Source of the DNA: Nocardia alni
GTDB taxonomy: Bacteria > Actinomycetota > Actinomycetes > Mycobacteriales > Mycobacteriaceae
NCBI RefSeq assembly: GCF_019038435.1
Contig: NZ_JAGPOX010000020.1
Coordinates: 22,312-86,311, forward strand
Length of the DNA stretch: 64,000 bases
Reading direction: 5' to 3'
This document shows positions 34,062 to 46,700 of this stretch, piece by piece. The first letter of the stretch is position 1. Each line of letters starts with the position of its first letter. The position numbers and the translations under genes were made by a program. A model generated the notes under the pieces. It was not told the origin of the DNA. It was given only the letters and a program-made list of their open reading frames with translations, and did no database searches.

Positions 34062-35096
34062 ATGCGCGCAGTGACCTTCCTGGGGCCGGATCGGCTGGAG
34101 TGGCGCGAGGTCGCCGACCCCGTGCTGGCGAGCGACGGCGAGGCGATCGTCCGGCCGCTGGCGGTGGCGACGTGCGATCTCGACGACGTGATCGTGCTCG
34201 GCGGCTCGCCGTTCCAGCCGCCGTTCGTGCTGGGGCACGAGTGTGTCGCCGAGGTCGTCGAGGTGGGGGACGGCGTGCGCGGTGTCACGCCGGGTGACCG
34301 CGTGGTGGTGCCGTTCCAGATCAACTGCGGGGTCTGCGCCGCCTGCCTGGCGGGGAGGACGGGCAATTGCCTGACGGTGCCGCTGATGTCGACGTACGGA
34401 TTCGGGTTCGGGGCACAGGGCACTCGGTGGGGCGGGTTCCTCGCGGATCTGATTCACGTGCCGTATGCCGATGCGATGTTGATCCCGGTGCCGGCCGGGC
34501 TGGCGAGCGAGACCGCGGCCGGGGCCTCCGACAACCTCACCGACGGATTCCGCGCCGTGGGGCCGTATCTCGCCGAGCGTCCCGGAGCGCCGGTACTCGT
34601 CGTGGGCGGCGCGGGCCCCGGATCGATCGGGTTGTACGCCGCGGCACAGGCGAAAGCCCTGCGCAGCGAACGGGTGTTGTACATCGACCACGATGTGCGG
34701 CGACGCGGGATCGCGGAGTCGTACGGCGTCGAAACGCTCGACCACATCCCGGACCGACTCGACAGCCGGTTCCCGATCACCGTCGATTCATCCAATGAGG
34801 CAAGGGGTTTGACGCTCGCCCTGGAATCGATGGGCCGAGACGGCGTCTGCACCTCGACGTCGATCTACTTCGATCCCGCCGTGCGACCGGCGTTTCCGCT
34901 GCTGTCGATGTACACCATGAACTCGACGTTCGTCACCGGGCGTATCCACGCTCGCCGGGACGCGCCCCGACTGCTCGAACTCCTCGCTTCCGGACGCTTC
35001 GACCCCGCACCGGTGACGACCCGCGTCGTGTCCTTCGCCGACGCGATCGAGGCCCTACTCGGCCACGAGTACACGAAGCTCGTATTCACACCGTGA
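34062..35096 (+). CDS. zinc-binding alcohol dehydrogenase (MDR family)
   Basis: 344 residues from the ATG at 34062. Catalytic zinc ligands are in ATCDLDDV (residue 37 region) and LGHECVAEVVEVGDGV. The structural zinc lobe is INCGVCAACLAGRTGNC. The Rossmann motif is LVVGGAGPGSIGLYAA around residue 185. It should oxidise or reduce an alcohol or aldehyde with NAD(P). Single gene, convergent with the NTF2-like gene. Confidence 0.9.
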   Translation: MRAVTFLGPDRLEWREVADPVLASDGEAIVRPLAVATCDLDDVIVLGGSPFQPPFVLGHECVAEVVEVGDGVRGVTPGDRVVVPFQINCGVCAACLAGRTGNCLTVPLMSTYGFGFGAQGTRWGGFLADLIHVPYADAMLIPVPAGLASETAAGASDNLTDGFRAVGPYLAERPGAPVLVVGGAGPGSIGLYAAAQAKALRSERVLYIDHDVRRRGIAESYGVETLDHIPDRLDSRFPITVDSSNEARGLTLALESMGRDGVCTSTSIYFDPAVRPAFPLLSMYTMNSTFVTGRIHARRDAPRLLELLASGRFDPAPVTTRVVSFADAIEALLGHEYTKLVFTP

Positions 35097-35117
35097 CCCG
35101 CGCGAACGTGTAGCGGC

Positions 35118-35525
35118 TCATTGCCCGGCCCCTTCCTGAGCGCCGGCCTCGCGGGCGATGCGGTCGAACTCGGCGCCCATGGCACGGGCGAACGCCTCGA
35201 CGCCTGACAGCGGACGCACCATGACCATGAACTCATCGATCCTGCCGTCTTCGCCGGAGTGCAGGAAGTCGCATCCGGTGATGCGCTTGTCGCCGATCCG
35301 CGCCTCGAATACGAGGGCGTGGTCGCGCCCGTCGGGATCGCCGATCTCCCGCACATACCGGAAGTCCTCCAGGACGCGCATCGCGCCCCGGATGATCGCC
35401 GCGGTCATCGCCTTGCCGTGATAGGGCGCGAAGGCGACCGGACTGTGGAACACGACATCCTCGGCGAGCAGTTCCTCGATCGCCGGAACATCGCGCGCTT
35501 CCACGGCACGTCGGAACGGGTGCAT
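35118..35525 (-). CDS. NTF2-like / SnoaL-like protein
   Basis: 135 residues with the cone-shaped NTF2 fold pattern: FRRAVEARDVPAIEELLAEDVVFHSPV, RVLEDFRYVREI, and GCDFLHSGEDGRIDEFMVMVRPL. Members include small isomerases, hydrolases and proteins with no catalytic role. Nothing in the pocket allows a choice. It lies downstream of nothing obvious on its strand and ends 21 bp from the dehydrogenase. Confidence 0.8.
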   Translation of the reverse strand: MHPFRRAVEARDVPAIEELLAEDVVFHSPVAFAPYHGKAMTAAIIRGAMRVLEDFRYVREIGDPDGRDHALVFEARIGDKRITGCDFLHSGEDGRIDEFMVMVRPLSGVEAFARAMGAEFDRIAREAGAQEGAGQ

Positions 35526-35658
35526 CTGCTACCTCACATCGATCGGCGGGACGGGGAGACTCGCGGCGGCCGGGTGATCGCCGCCGACCATCCGGTGGTC
35601 GGTCGCGATGGCGTTGTGGAACAGGCCATGAGACTGCTCATGCCCGGCGAATGACGGA

Positions 35659-38472
<2,814 letters not shown>

Positions 38473-38520
38473 GGCATACTCCAGGGGGTCGGGCGGTCGA
38501 CGGGGTCGACTACGTCGGGC

Positions 38521-38715
38521 CCTCCCCCTCTGTCGTGGAAGCCTGAGAGATTCAGGACGCGGGCCCGCATCCCTTTCCCCATGGGCGGACGACCCGCATT
38601 GTGTGCGGCCATCACTTTCCAGAGGCGCCTAGCTCCGCACGGTCCCTGGTGCCTGAGAGATTGACGGGGAGGTGTTGCTCCTTCGGCGCCCGGGCGAACC
38701 CGGGACTCTCCCGCA
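38521..38715 (-). promoter_or_regulatory. tandem glycine riboswitch upstream of gcvP
   Basis: On the minus strand two aptamers follow each other. The first begins GCGGGAGAGTCCCGGG and includes CGAAGGAGCAA and AATCTCTCAGGCACC. The second begins CCTCTGGAAAG and ends AATCTCTCAGGCTTCC...ACAGAGG. The paired AATCTCTCAGGC cores and the CCTCTG/CAGAGG closing stem are characteristic. In aptamer 2 the usual CGAAGGGG core is altered to CATGGGGAAAG. The gcvP start lies about 50 bp downstream, so control of initiation or termination in the leader is expected. Confidence 0.92.
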
Positions 38716-38885
38716 CGGCGTCGACGCACGCCCAGTCTATGCCCAGGCAAATGTCGAACGTGTTACTCCCCGCCCAGCCGCAACGGAGAATCCTGTGATA
38801 TTGCGCCATGCGTTACCAAGATCACAACTCGAGTCGCGCGGACGGGACCGATACGGCAGCGGTCGTCAGGGACGGAACACCCCGC
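38716..38885. other. gap between the gcvP leader and the island edge
   Basis: The gcvP promoter should lie at 38716-38770. Nothing else is recognised up to the repeats that begin near 38890. Confidence 0.3.
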
Positions 38886-38889
38886 GTCA

Positions 38890-38947
38890 CCCGAGTGACC
38901 CCGTGGGAACATCCAGCAGCCGCGCGGCGACGCCGAGCAATGGTCGA
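38890..38947 (-). repeat. decayed copy of the acyl-CoA dehydrogenase gene end
   Basis: Positions 38900-38946 resemble 39050-39096, the 3' end of the neighbouring dehydrogenase gene. A 16-base block GGGAACATCCAGCAGC is identical, with scattered changes around it. The minus strand reads LLGVAARLLDVPTGSLG followed by a stop, against VVELLDVPAQLLDVP in the intact gene. Confidence 0.7.
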
Positions 38948-38967
38948 CGGCCGAACGAGACCTCGGG

Positions 38968-39022
38968 CTACCCGGTCTTGCGGTTATCGCGAACCTCGCG
39001 ACAGAAGGCTGGCTCGTCCCCG
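38968..39022 (-). repeat. decayed copy of the merR gene end, direct repeat of 48956-49010
   Basis: About 43 of 55 bases match the 3' end of the merR gene at 48956-49010, in the same orientation. On the minus strand it encodes GDEPAFCREVRDNRKTG and a stop, against EDELAFRRKVRDDRKTG and a stop in the intact gene. It is the left member of a pair flanking the polyketide cluster. Confidence 0.8.
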
Positions 39023-39036
39023 ACCAGCCGCATGCG

Positions 39037-40701
39037 TCACTCGATCGGCTCCACGGGAACATCCAGCAGCTGTGCGGGCACATCGAGCAGTTCGACCACC
39101 GTGCCGACGTGGGCGGCCAGGCCGCCGCAGATCGCGCCCGCCTGCTCGGGGAGTGCGAGAAGCTCTGTGGCAGTGAGCAATTCGTGAGCCAGGAACCACC
39201 CGGCATCGGCGGCCAGCTCTGTCAGGCAATGCAGCCGATACAGCTGGTCGAGGATCAACCGGTGCGCCTCGGCCACATCGGGTGCGTGCCATGCCTCGTG
39301 CATCAGTTCGGCGGTGGTGCGGGCCGCGTGTGCCGCGGCGAAACGTTGTGCGAGGTCGGTGCGCTCGTTCCAGGTCTCGAAGTCGACGGCGGCGGGCAGG
39401 CCGGTGGTCAGCTCGGCGTAGAGGCGCTGCTCACGGGCGCGGAACAACCGGATCCAGCGATCATCGGCCGGGTCTTCCGCGGGAACGCCCGCACCGGTGG
39501 TGGCCATCGACCAGGCCACATCGAGCATGATGAGCCGGTTGTCCCCGCCCGCGGACTGGAACGCCATGGTCAACGCCTGATAGCCGAGCAGCCGGTGCTC
39601 GGAGAAGAATCCGGCCATCCCGGCCGCGGACCGGCATGCCGTCAGCGCCGCGTCGGCGAGGCGATCGACGGCGACCTTACCTGCCCCTAGTTCGCGGAAC
39701 ACCTCGGGCGCGGGACCGGTTCCGCGCCCGCCGCCCGGCGGAATGTGCCAGCTCGGGCCGGTCATGTGGCGGGCGACCACGGTGGCCGCCAAGGCGGCCG
39801 CCGCCGCGCCGAACACCAGTCGCTGCTGGTTGCGATGAGCCAGGGCGGGCACCTCACCGGCCAGGCGGTCATTGGTGATCCGGCGCCCGGCCCGCTCCAG
39901 GACCAGCGCGGTACCGGCTCGCGCCACCGCCGCGAGGCCGGCGGCGACCGCGCCGCTGGAGAAACGGCTCATGCCGATGCTGCGCCGGGTACGCGCCCCG
40001 GGATCGCCGAGCGGATCGTGGAAGGAGCCGTCGCCCGCGATGGACGCGCCGTCGGCCAGCCATCGGCGGTAGGGAACTCGGACTCCGTCGAACCGTACGG
40101 TCGCGTAATCCATAGGCAGCAGTGCGGTCGCGGGCCGCGGTTCGATCGTCACACCCCGGCACACCCCCTGCTCGTCACGCAACTCGACCAGGAACAGCGC
40201 CAGACCGCGGTCCGTCCCGCCGACGGACAGCCGCGCGCTGACGACACCCAGCCGCGCCACCCCGCTCGCGGCGACGTTCGGCGGATACTTCGCCGCGCCG
40301 GAATCCGGCGTGTGCAGGACGAATTCGCCGGTCGCCGGATCATAGGCGGCCGTAGTGCGGATCGCGGCCGCGCTGTTGCCCCGCCCGGCCTCGTTCATCA
40401 GTGCCGCGCCGATCCGCGCCCCACCCGCCAGGGCCGCGATGTCCGCGGCGTCGGCGCCCTGATCGAGCGCGTTGCCGATGGTCATGCAGTGGTGCAGGAA
40501 CATGGCGTGGAACAGACGGGGATCGGTGATCGCACACCACTCGAGCAAGCTGCGCAGCCCGGCCGGGTCGCCGACGATCAGCGGCCGCTCGGACGGATCC
40601 GGCGGCAGGCGATGCATGATCGAGTAGGGCGAGCGCCCTTCATCTAGTTCGGCGCGGGCTTGGCGCAGCACGGCGAATGTGCTGTCGAACGTCGTCGTCA
40701 C
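39037..40701 (-). CDS. acyl-CoA dehydrogenase/oxidase family protein of the polyketide cluster
   Basis: 554 residues from the GTG at 40701, whose codon overlaps the synthase stop (GTGA). The fold resembles acyl-CoA oxidases: LHHCMTIGNALDQG, a middle domain with EFVLHTPDSGAAKYPPN and FDGVRVPYRRWL, then GMSRFSSGAVAAGLAAVARA. A catalytic Glu is not obvious. The enzyme probably introduces a double bond into, or oxidises, an acyl chain linked to the cluster product. Its tail repeats ELLDVPAQLLDVP and a decayed copy of this end lies 90 bp downstream. Confidence 0.82.
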   Translation of the reverse strand: MTTTFDSTFAVLRQARAELDEGRSPYSIMHRLPPDPSERPLIVGDPAGLRSLLEWCAITDPRLFHAMFLHHCMTIGNALDQGADAADIAALAGGARIGAALMNEAGRGNSAAAIRTTAAYDPATGEFVLHTPDSGAAKYPPNVAASGVARLGVVSARLSVGGTDRGLALFLVELRDEQGVCRGVTIEPRPATALLPMDYATVRFDGVRVPYRRWLADGASIAGDGSFHDPLGDPGARTRRSIGMSRFSSGAVAAGLAAVARAGTALVLERAGRRITNDRLAGEVPALAHRNQQRLVFGAAAAALAATVVARHMTGPSWHIPPGGGRGTGPAPEVFRELGAGKVAVDRLADAALTACRSAAGMAGFFSEHRLLGYQALTMAFQSAGGDNRLIMLDVAWSMATTGAGVPAEDPADDRWIRLFRAREQRLYAELTTGLPAAVDFETWNERTDLAQRFAAAHAARTTAELMHEAWHAPDVAEAHRLILDQLYRLHCLTELAADAGWFLAHELLTATELLALPEQAGAICGGLAAHVGTVVELLDVPAQLLDVPVEPIE

Positions 40702-43700
40702 GGCTGGATATCTTCCGATCTGCTGTGCTGGCCGGTGGTGGTTGTGCACCATCGGATCACGGCCTCGGCGGTGGTCCGGGCACATTCGGACGGCAGGGTG
40801 AAGTGCGTTCCGGGAACCGAGACAGCGGTGTGCGGATGCGGCCAGCCGGCCGCCGCGCCGAACTCCGCACTCGTCTGCGCCGCGCGCACGAGCAGGGTCG
40901 GGGTGGCGAGCGGTTCGGGCCGCGAGCCGCTGAACACAGACAGGTAACCACCGACGGCGGTGAGGCGGTCGACACCCATCGGCGGGTTCGGCGCCGAGCC
41001 GCCGGCCGCTCGGACGAGCACATCCGGCAGTACCGTGTCCATGAATTCCGGATCGGGCCAGTAGCTGTCGATCAGCACCAGTCCGGTGGCCGGACGACGC
41101 AGCGACTCCAGCCGCGCCGCCACGGCGTGCGCGACCAGGCCGCCCGAGGAGTGTCCACCCAGCAGCACCGGCCGTGTTCCGAGGCTGCGGTCCAGCGCGA
41201 CGGTGTGCGCGGCGGCCAGCGCGTCCAGGTCAGCGGGCAGCGGCCGGCCGGAGTCGAACCCGGGTTGCGGTAGTGCGAGCACCGGTCGGTGCTCGCCCAG
41301 AACCGGGGCGAGTGCGGCGTACTCGTGCGGCCCGGACATCGGCAGCAACGAGGGGAACAGCACCAGCACCGGCCCGGTGTCCTCGCCGGGCGATACCAGC
41401 CACCGCGGTTCGGGGGCGTTGCCGGGCGCCTGGGCGACGGTGAACCGTGCCCGCAGGCCCGCACCGGCGATGAGCAGGTCCCGCGCGATTCGGCCCTGCC
41501 CGGTCCGACAGGCCTGCTGGTAGAGGGCCTCGAAGCTGTCCGGCAGCCGCTCCCGCGCCTGGTTTCCGGCAGCTGCCGGTACACCCCGGGTTCGCCACAG
41601 GTACTCGGCCAGAGTGCGAGGGGTGAGGTTGTCGAAGACCGCGGCGACGGGTAGCGACCGGTCGAGCGCGGTCGCCAGGCGGGCGCGCAGTTCGACCAGA
41701 ACCATCGAACCGGCACCGCGCGCGGCCAGGATGTCGTCGGGGTCGATCTCGGCGCCGTCACGGTGTCCGAGCACGATCGCCGCGTGCTCGCGGACCAGGT
41801 CCAGCATGGCCTCGATATCCGGAAGCTGTTCGGCGGCAACCGAACCGGTGGCAGCAAAAGGGGCGGCCGGATCGTCCACCGCACCGGAACCATCCGCCAC
41901 AACCGGATCGGGACCAAGCGCCGCGACCCGATCAGGACCATCCGCCACGATCAGATCGGAACCGTTCGCTGAGACCCGATCAGGACCATCCGCCACGATC
42001 AGATCGGAACCGTTCGCCGAGATCGAGTCCGGCCACCAGTGCCGACGCCGTTGGAACGGATAGGTGGGCAGCTCCACCCTCGGAAGATCATTGCCGGTGA
42101 ACGTCTTTCGCCAGTCCACCGGGATACCGGACACATAGGCCCGCGCCGCGGACAGCAGGAAACGCCGCAGGTTCCCCTCGCCGCGATGCAGGCTACCGAC
42201 ACAGGTCGCGGCATTGCCTCGCGCCTCGGTAATCTCCAGAATCGGCTGTACCAGAGCAGGATTCGAGCTGATCTCGATGAAATCGGTGTAGCCGGCATCG
42301 AGCGCGGCCTCGACGGCGGACCGGAACTCCACCGGCTGCCGCAGATTCCGGTACCAGTACCGCGCGTCCAGACCGGTGGTGTCGAACCGGCCGGGGGTGA
42401 CGGTCGAGAAGAACGGGATCCCGGCCTGGCCGGGCGTGAGTCCCGTCAGCTCCGACAACACCCTGTCCCGCACGGCCTCCACCCGATCACTGTGCGATGC
42501 GTAACCGACAGGCAGCAGGGTGGTTCGCACCTCGCGCGCACCGAGTTCGGCGGTCAGGTCGGCCAGCGCCTCGGCCTCACCGGAGATCACGGTCGCGCGG
42601 GGTCCGTTGTCCACCGCGACCGACAGCCGACCGTCGTACGCGGCCAGCCGCGCGGCGAGTTCGGACCTGGGCAGCGCGACCGCGGCCATCGCCCCGGCGG
42701 GCAGTTCGGCGATCACGCTCGCTCGCCGGGCCACCACCCTCGACGCATCCGCCAGCGATAGCGCGCCTGCCACATGGGCCGCGGCGATCTCGCCCTGACT
42801 GTGCCCGATCACCGCATGTGGTCGCACCCCGAGCGAACTCCACAATTCGGCCAACGCCACCATGACCGCGAACAGCGCGGTTTGCGCGACCTCGACCCGT
42901 TCCAAGGCTGGCTGCCCGGCCTCGCCGCGCAAGACTGCGGTCACCGACCAGTCGATATGCGGTGCCAACGCCCGGTCGCATTCGGCCATGGCCCGGGCGA
43001 AGACCTCGGACTCCGCCAGCAGTTCCGCGGCCATCCCCTCCCACTGCCCACCCTGCCCGGGAAAGACGAACACCACGCGGCGATCGGCTCGCCCACGCCC
43101 GTACACCGCGTCCGGCGACGGCTCCCCGTCGGCGATCGCTCGCAGCGCGCTCGCCGTGGCGCCGGGCTGTCCAGCGAGCACGACCGCACGATGGTCGAAC
43201 GACGTCGAGCGGGTGCTCGCCAGTGCGTGACCGATCGCCACCGGCTCGCCGGTCGCGGCCAGCGCAACCAGTTGCGCCGCACGCGCACGCAGTGCCGCGG
43301 CGCTGCGCGCGGACAGGACCCACGGCACGACCGGCGCATGAATCGATTCCGGTGCGCCGGTTGCGATGTCGTGCGTGAGTGCGGCCCGCACGGGCGGTTC
43401 GCTCAAGATCACATGCGCATTGGTCCCACTGACCCCGAACGCCGACACTCCAGCGCGGCGAACCCGATCCGAACGCGGCCAGGGGGTGTGCTCGTGCAGC
43501 GGCAGCACCGGACCTTCGCCCGCCGCGTGCAGGGTGCGCGGCAACGATTCGTGCCGGAAAGCCAAGACCGTCTTGATGATTCCGGCAATACCGGCCGCGG
43601 CCTGGGTGTGACCGATATTCGATTTGACCGACCCCAGCAACAACGGCCGCCGCGGGTCCCGGCCCGGTCCGAAGACGGCGTTCAGGGCCCCGAGCTCGAT

Positions 43701-46700
43701 CCGGTCGCCCAGGGGTGTGCCGGTGCCGTGCGCCTCGACCGCATCGACCCGGTCCGCGGTGAGGCCGGCGGCGTCCAGCGCGGCGCGCAGCACACGCTGC
43801 TGAGCCAGGCCGTTGGGCGCGGTCAGCCCGTTGCTCGCGCCGTCCTGGTTCAGCGCGGATCCATCGATCACCGCGAGAATCGGGTGCCCGTGCCGCCGGG
43901 CCCGGGACAGCCGTTCCAGTACCAGCACCCCGACCCCTTCTCCCCAGGCCGTGCCGTCGGCGCCGACGGCGAACGGCTTGCAGCGTCCGTCGGTGGCCAG
44001 CGCACCCTGGCGGCTGTATTCCACGAACGAGGCGGGCGATGTCATGACGGTCGCCCCCGCGGCCAGCGCGAGCGCGCACTCGCCACGCCGCAGCGCGTGG
44101 GCGGCCAGATGCACCGCGACCAGCCCAGAGGAGCAGGCGGTGTCCACGGTGAGCGCGGTCGCGGTCAGGCCCAGGGCGTAGGAGATCCGCCCGGCGGACA
44201 CGCTCGACGCACTCCCGGTCAGCACCAACCCGTCGAAGTAGCCGGGCGCCCGGTCCACCCGCGGCGCGTAGTCCGAGGCCATCTGGCCCACGAAGACCCC
44301 GGTGGCGCTCCCGTGCAGCGACGCCGGGTCGATGCCGGCGTTTTCCACTGCCGCCCAAGTGGTTTCGAGCAGCAGGCGCTGCTGCGGATCCATCGACATC
44401 GCCTCCCGGGGTGCGATACCGAAGAATTCGGCGTCGAATTCGGCCGCGCCGGTGAGGAAATGGCCGTAATGGGTGGCCGAGCGACCGGCATGGGCGGGGT
44501 CCGGATGCCGCAACCGGCGCAGATCCCAGCCGCGGTCGCCGGGAAAGGGTCCGCGGGTATCGTGCCCGTCGGCAAGCAACTGCCAGAAGCGATCCGGCGA
44601 GTCGATCCCGCCGGGGAACCGGCAGCCCATCCCGACGATCACGATCGGATCATCGAGAGACCCCGCCCCGGACGTGCCGAAGGCCCGCCCCGGCTCATCC
44701 CGGCCGCCAGCGAGGCCCACAGGACGTCCGGCCAGAGGTCGCTCCGGCACATCCCCACCGACCACGGACTCCACCACACGCCCAGCCGGAGGCCGCTCCG
44801 GCTCTCCCCCACCAACCACGGACTCCACCAGACGCCCAGCCGGAGGCGGCCCCGGGTCTCCCCCACCAACCATGGACTCCACCGCACGCCCAGCCGAGAC
44901 TCGCTCCCGCTCATCCCGGCCGCCAGCGAGTTCCACCAGATGCTCGGCCAGGGCTCGCGGGGTCGGGTGATCGAACAGGACCGTGGTCGGCAGGTCCAGG
45001 CCGGTGGCTTCGGACAGGGCGAGGGCCAAGCGGACCGCGCCGAGCGAGTCGATCCCGGCCTCGCGGAACGCCAGATCGGCGGAGCCGGCGGCGTCCGGGA
45101 GCAGTTCCGCGAGTCGCTCAGCGATCACATCCATTGCGGCACTGATGCGCTCGTCCTCGGATAGGCCGGTCATTCGGGTCAGCCAGGGTCCGATGGCGGG
45201 CTGAGACTCGGCCTCGCGCCGCAGCAGTGCCGTGAGCGGCGTGCGGGCGATCTTGCCGGTGGGGGTGACCGGAACCTCGTCGACGAGCAGCAGTTCCAGC
45301 GGCAGCTTGAATTCACTGACGCCCTTGGCGAGCAGATGGGCACGGACAGTGGGCAGGTCGAGGGTGGCGCCGGGACGCAAAGCCGCGACCAGGCACGGGT
45401 ACTGACCGAGCCGCTCGTCGGGCCGGGGTCCGATCGCCGCGGCGGCCACCTGCGGCAGATCGCTGAGCAGTCCCTCGATCTCCGAGGCGCTGAATTTCAC
45501 CCCGCCGATGTTCAGCACCTCGGCGTCGCGTCCCTGAAAGGTGAAGGTGCCATCGGTGTTTCGGCTCGCGCGATCACCCGTGCGCAACCAGCCGTCGGCG
45601 GTGAGGGCCGCGCGGGTGAGTTCCGGCTCGCCGAGATACCCGCGGAACAGGTGCGGTCCGCGGTACTGGAATTCGCCTGTCACACCGTCCGGACAGATCA
45701 GGCCCGAGTCGTCGACGACCCGGGCGGCGCTACCCGGCAGCGGCCGTCCGATGGTGCGGACCGCGGTGTCGGGCGGGTCGCCAGGATCGGTCACCGTGCC
45801 CGCGCCGAGTTCGGACATGCCCCACTGCAGGATGATCGTGGCGCCGGTCAGCTCACGAATCCGCTCGACCAGCGAACCCGGCACCGCCGCGCCGCCGGTG
45901 CGCACCTCCCGCAGCGGCAGCCGGTCGCTCTGGGCGTCCAGCCGATGCGCCAGATCGCGCAGCTGGGCCGGGACCGCGAACAACCGAGTGACGCCGGAAC
46001 GAACTGCCAGGTGGTGGCAGGCCGCGGCGTCCCATCGAGGCAGGATCGCCTGTCTGCCGCCGGTCAGCATGGCCGTATGAATCGAGAGCAGTCCGAACAG
46101 ATGGCTGAACGGACTGGCGCTGAGCACGACGTCGTCCGCGGGCGGCACGCCGGCCTCGACGACACGCTCGGCATTGGCCAGCAGCGCGCCGTGGCTGTGC
46201 AGGCACAGCTTGGGCACGCCCGAGACGGTCCCCGAGGACGGCATCAGCACGAACGGCTGGTCCGGGTCCACCCCGGCCGAATCCGGCACGGCCCCTTCGT
46301 ATTCGCGAAGCAGCGTCGCGAACGATCGCGCACCGGCCGATACAGCGGCCCCGGGATCACCGACCGCCAGCCGGGGCGGCAGCCCATCCGCCGAGTCGAC
46401 CGGCCCGATCACCAGCCGAGCACCCGCTCGATCCAGCAGCGCGCGCAGATCCGCGCCACGGTAGCCGGAGTGCAGCGGCAGCAGCACGGCGCCGAGATCG
46501 GCGATCGCCACATGGGCGAGGAGATACTCCCAGCAGTTCGCCAGCTGGACCGCTACGACATCACCGCGGCCTATGCCCATCTGCCGCAAACCCACTGCCA
46601 GAGAACGGGATTCGGCCTGCCATCGAGACCATGTCAGGGAGGTGACGTCCACTGCGGAGTCCGCACCGGTGACGAGAACGGCCGAGCTGTCGCCGCGTGC

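Noticed and set aside
39109..39690. Plus-strand frame reading through the island edge as a gene
   Set aside because: It lies opposite the acyl-CoA dehydrogenase, lacks a ribosome site, and the region upstream is better explained by the two decayed gene-end copies.
42774..45164. 796-codon open frame opposite the polyketide synthase
   Set aside because: Antisense shadow of the KS and AT domains.
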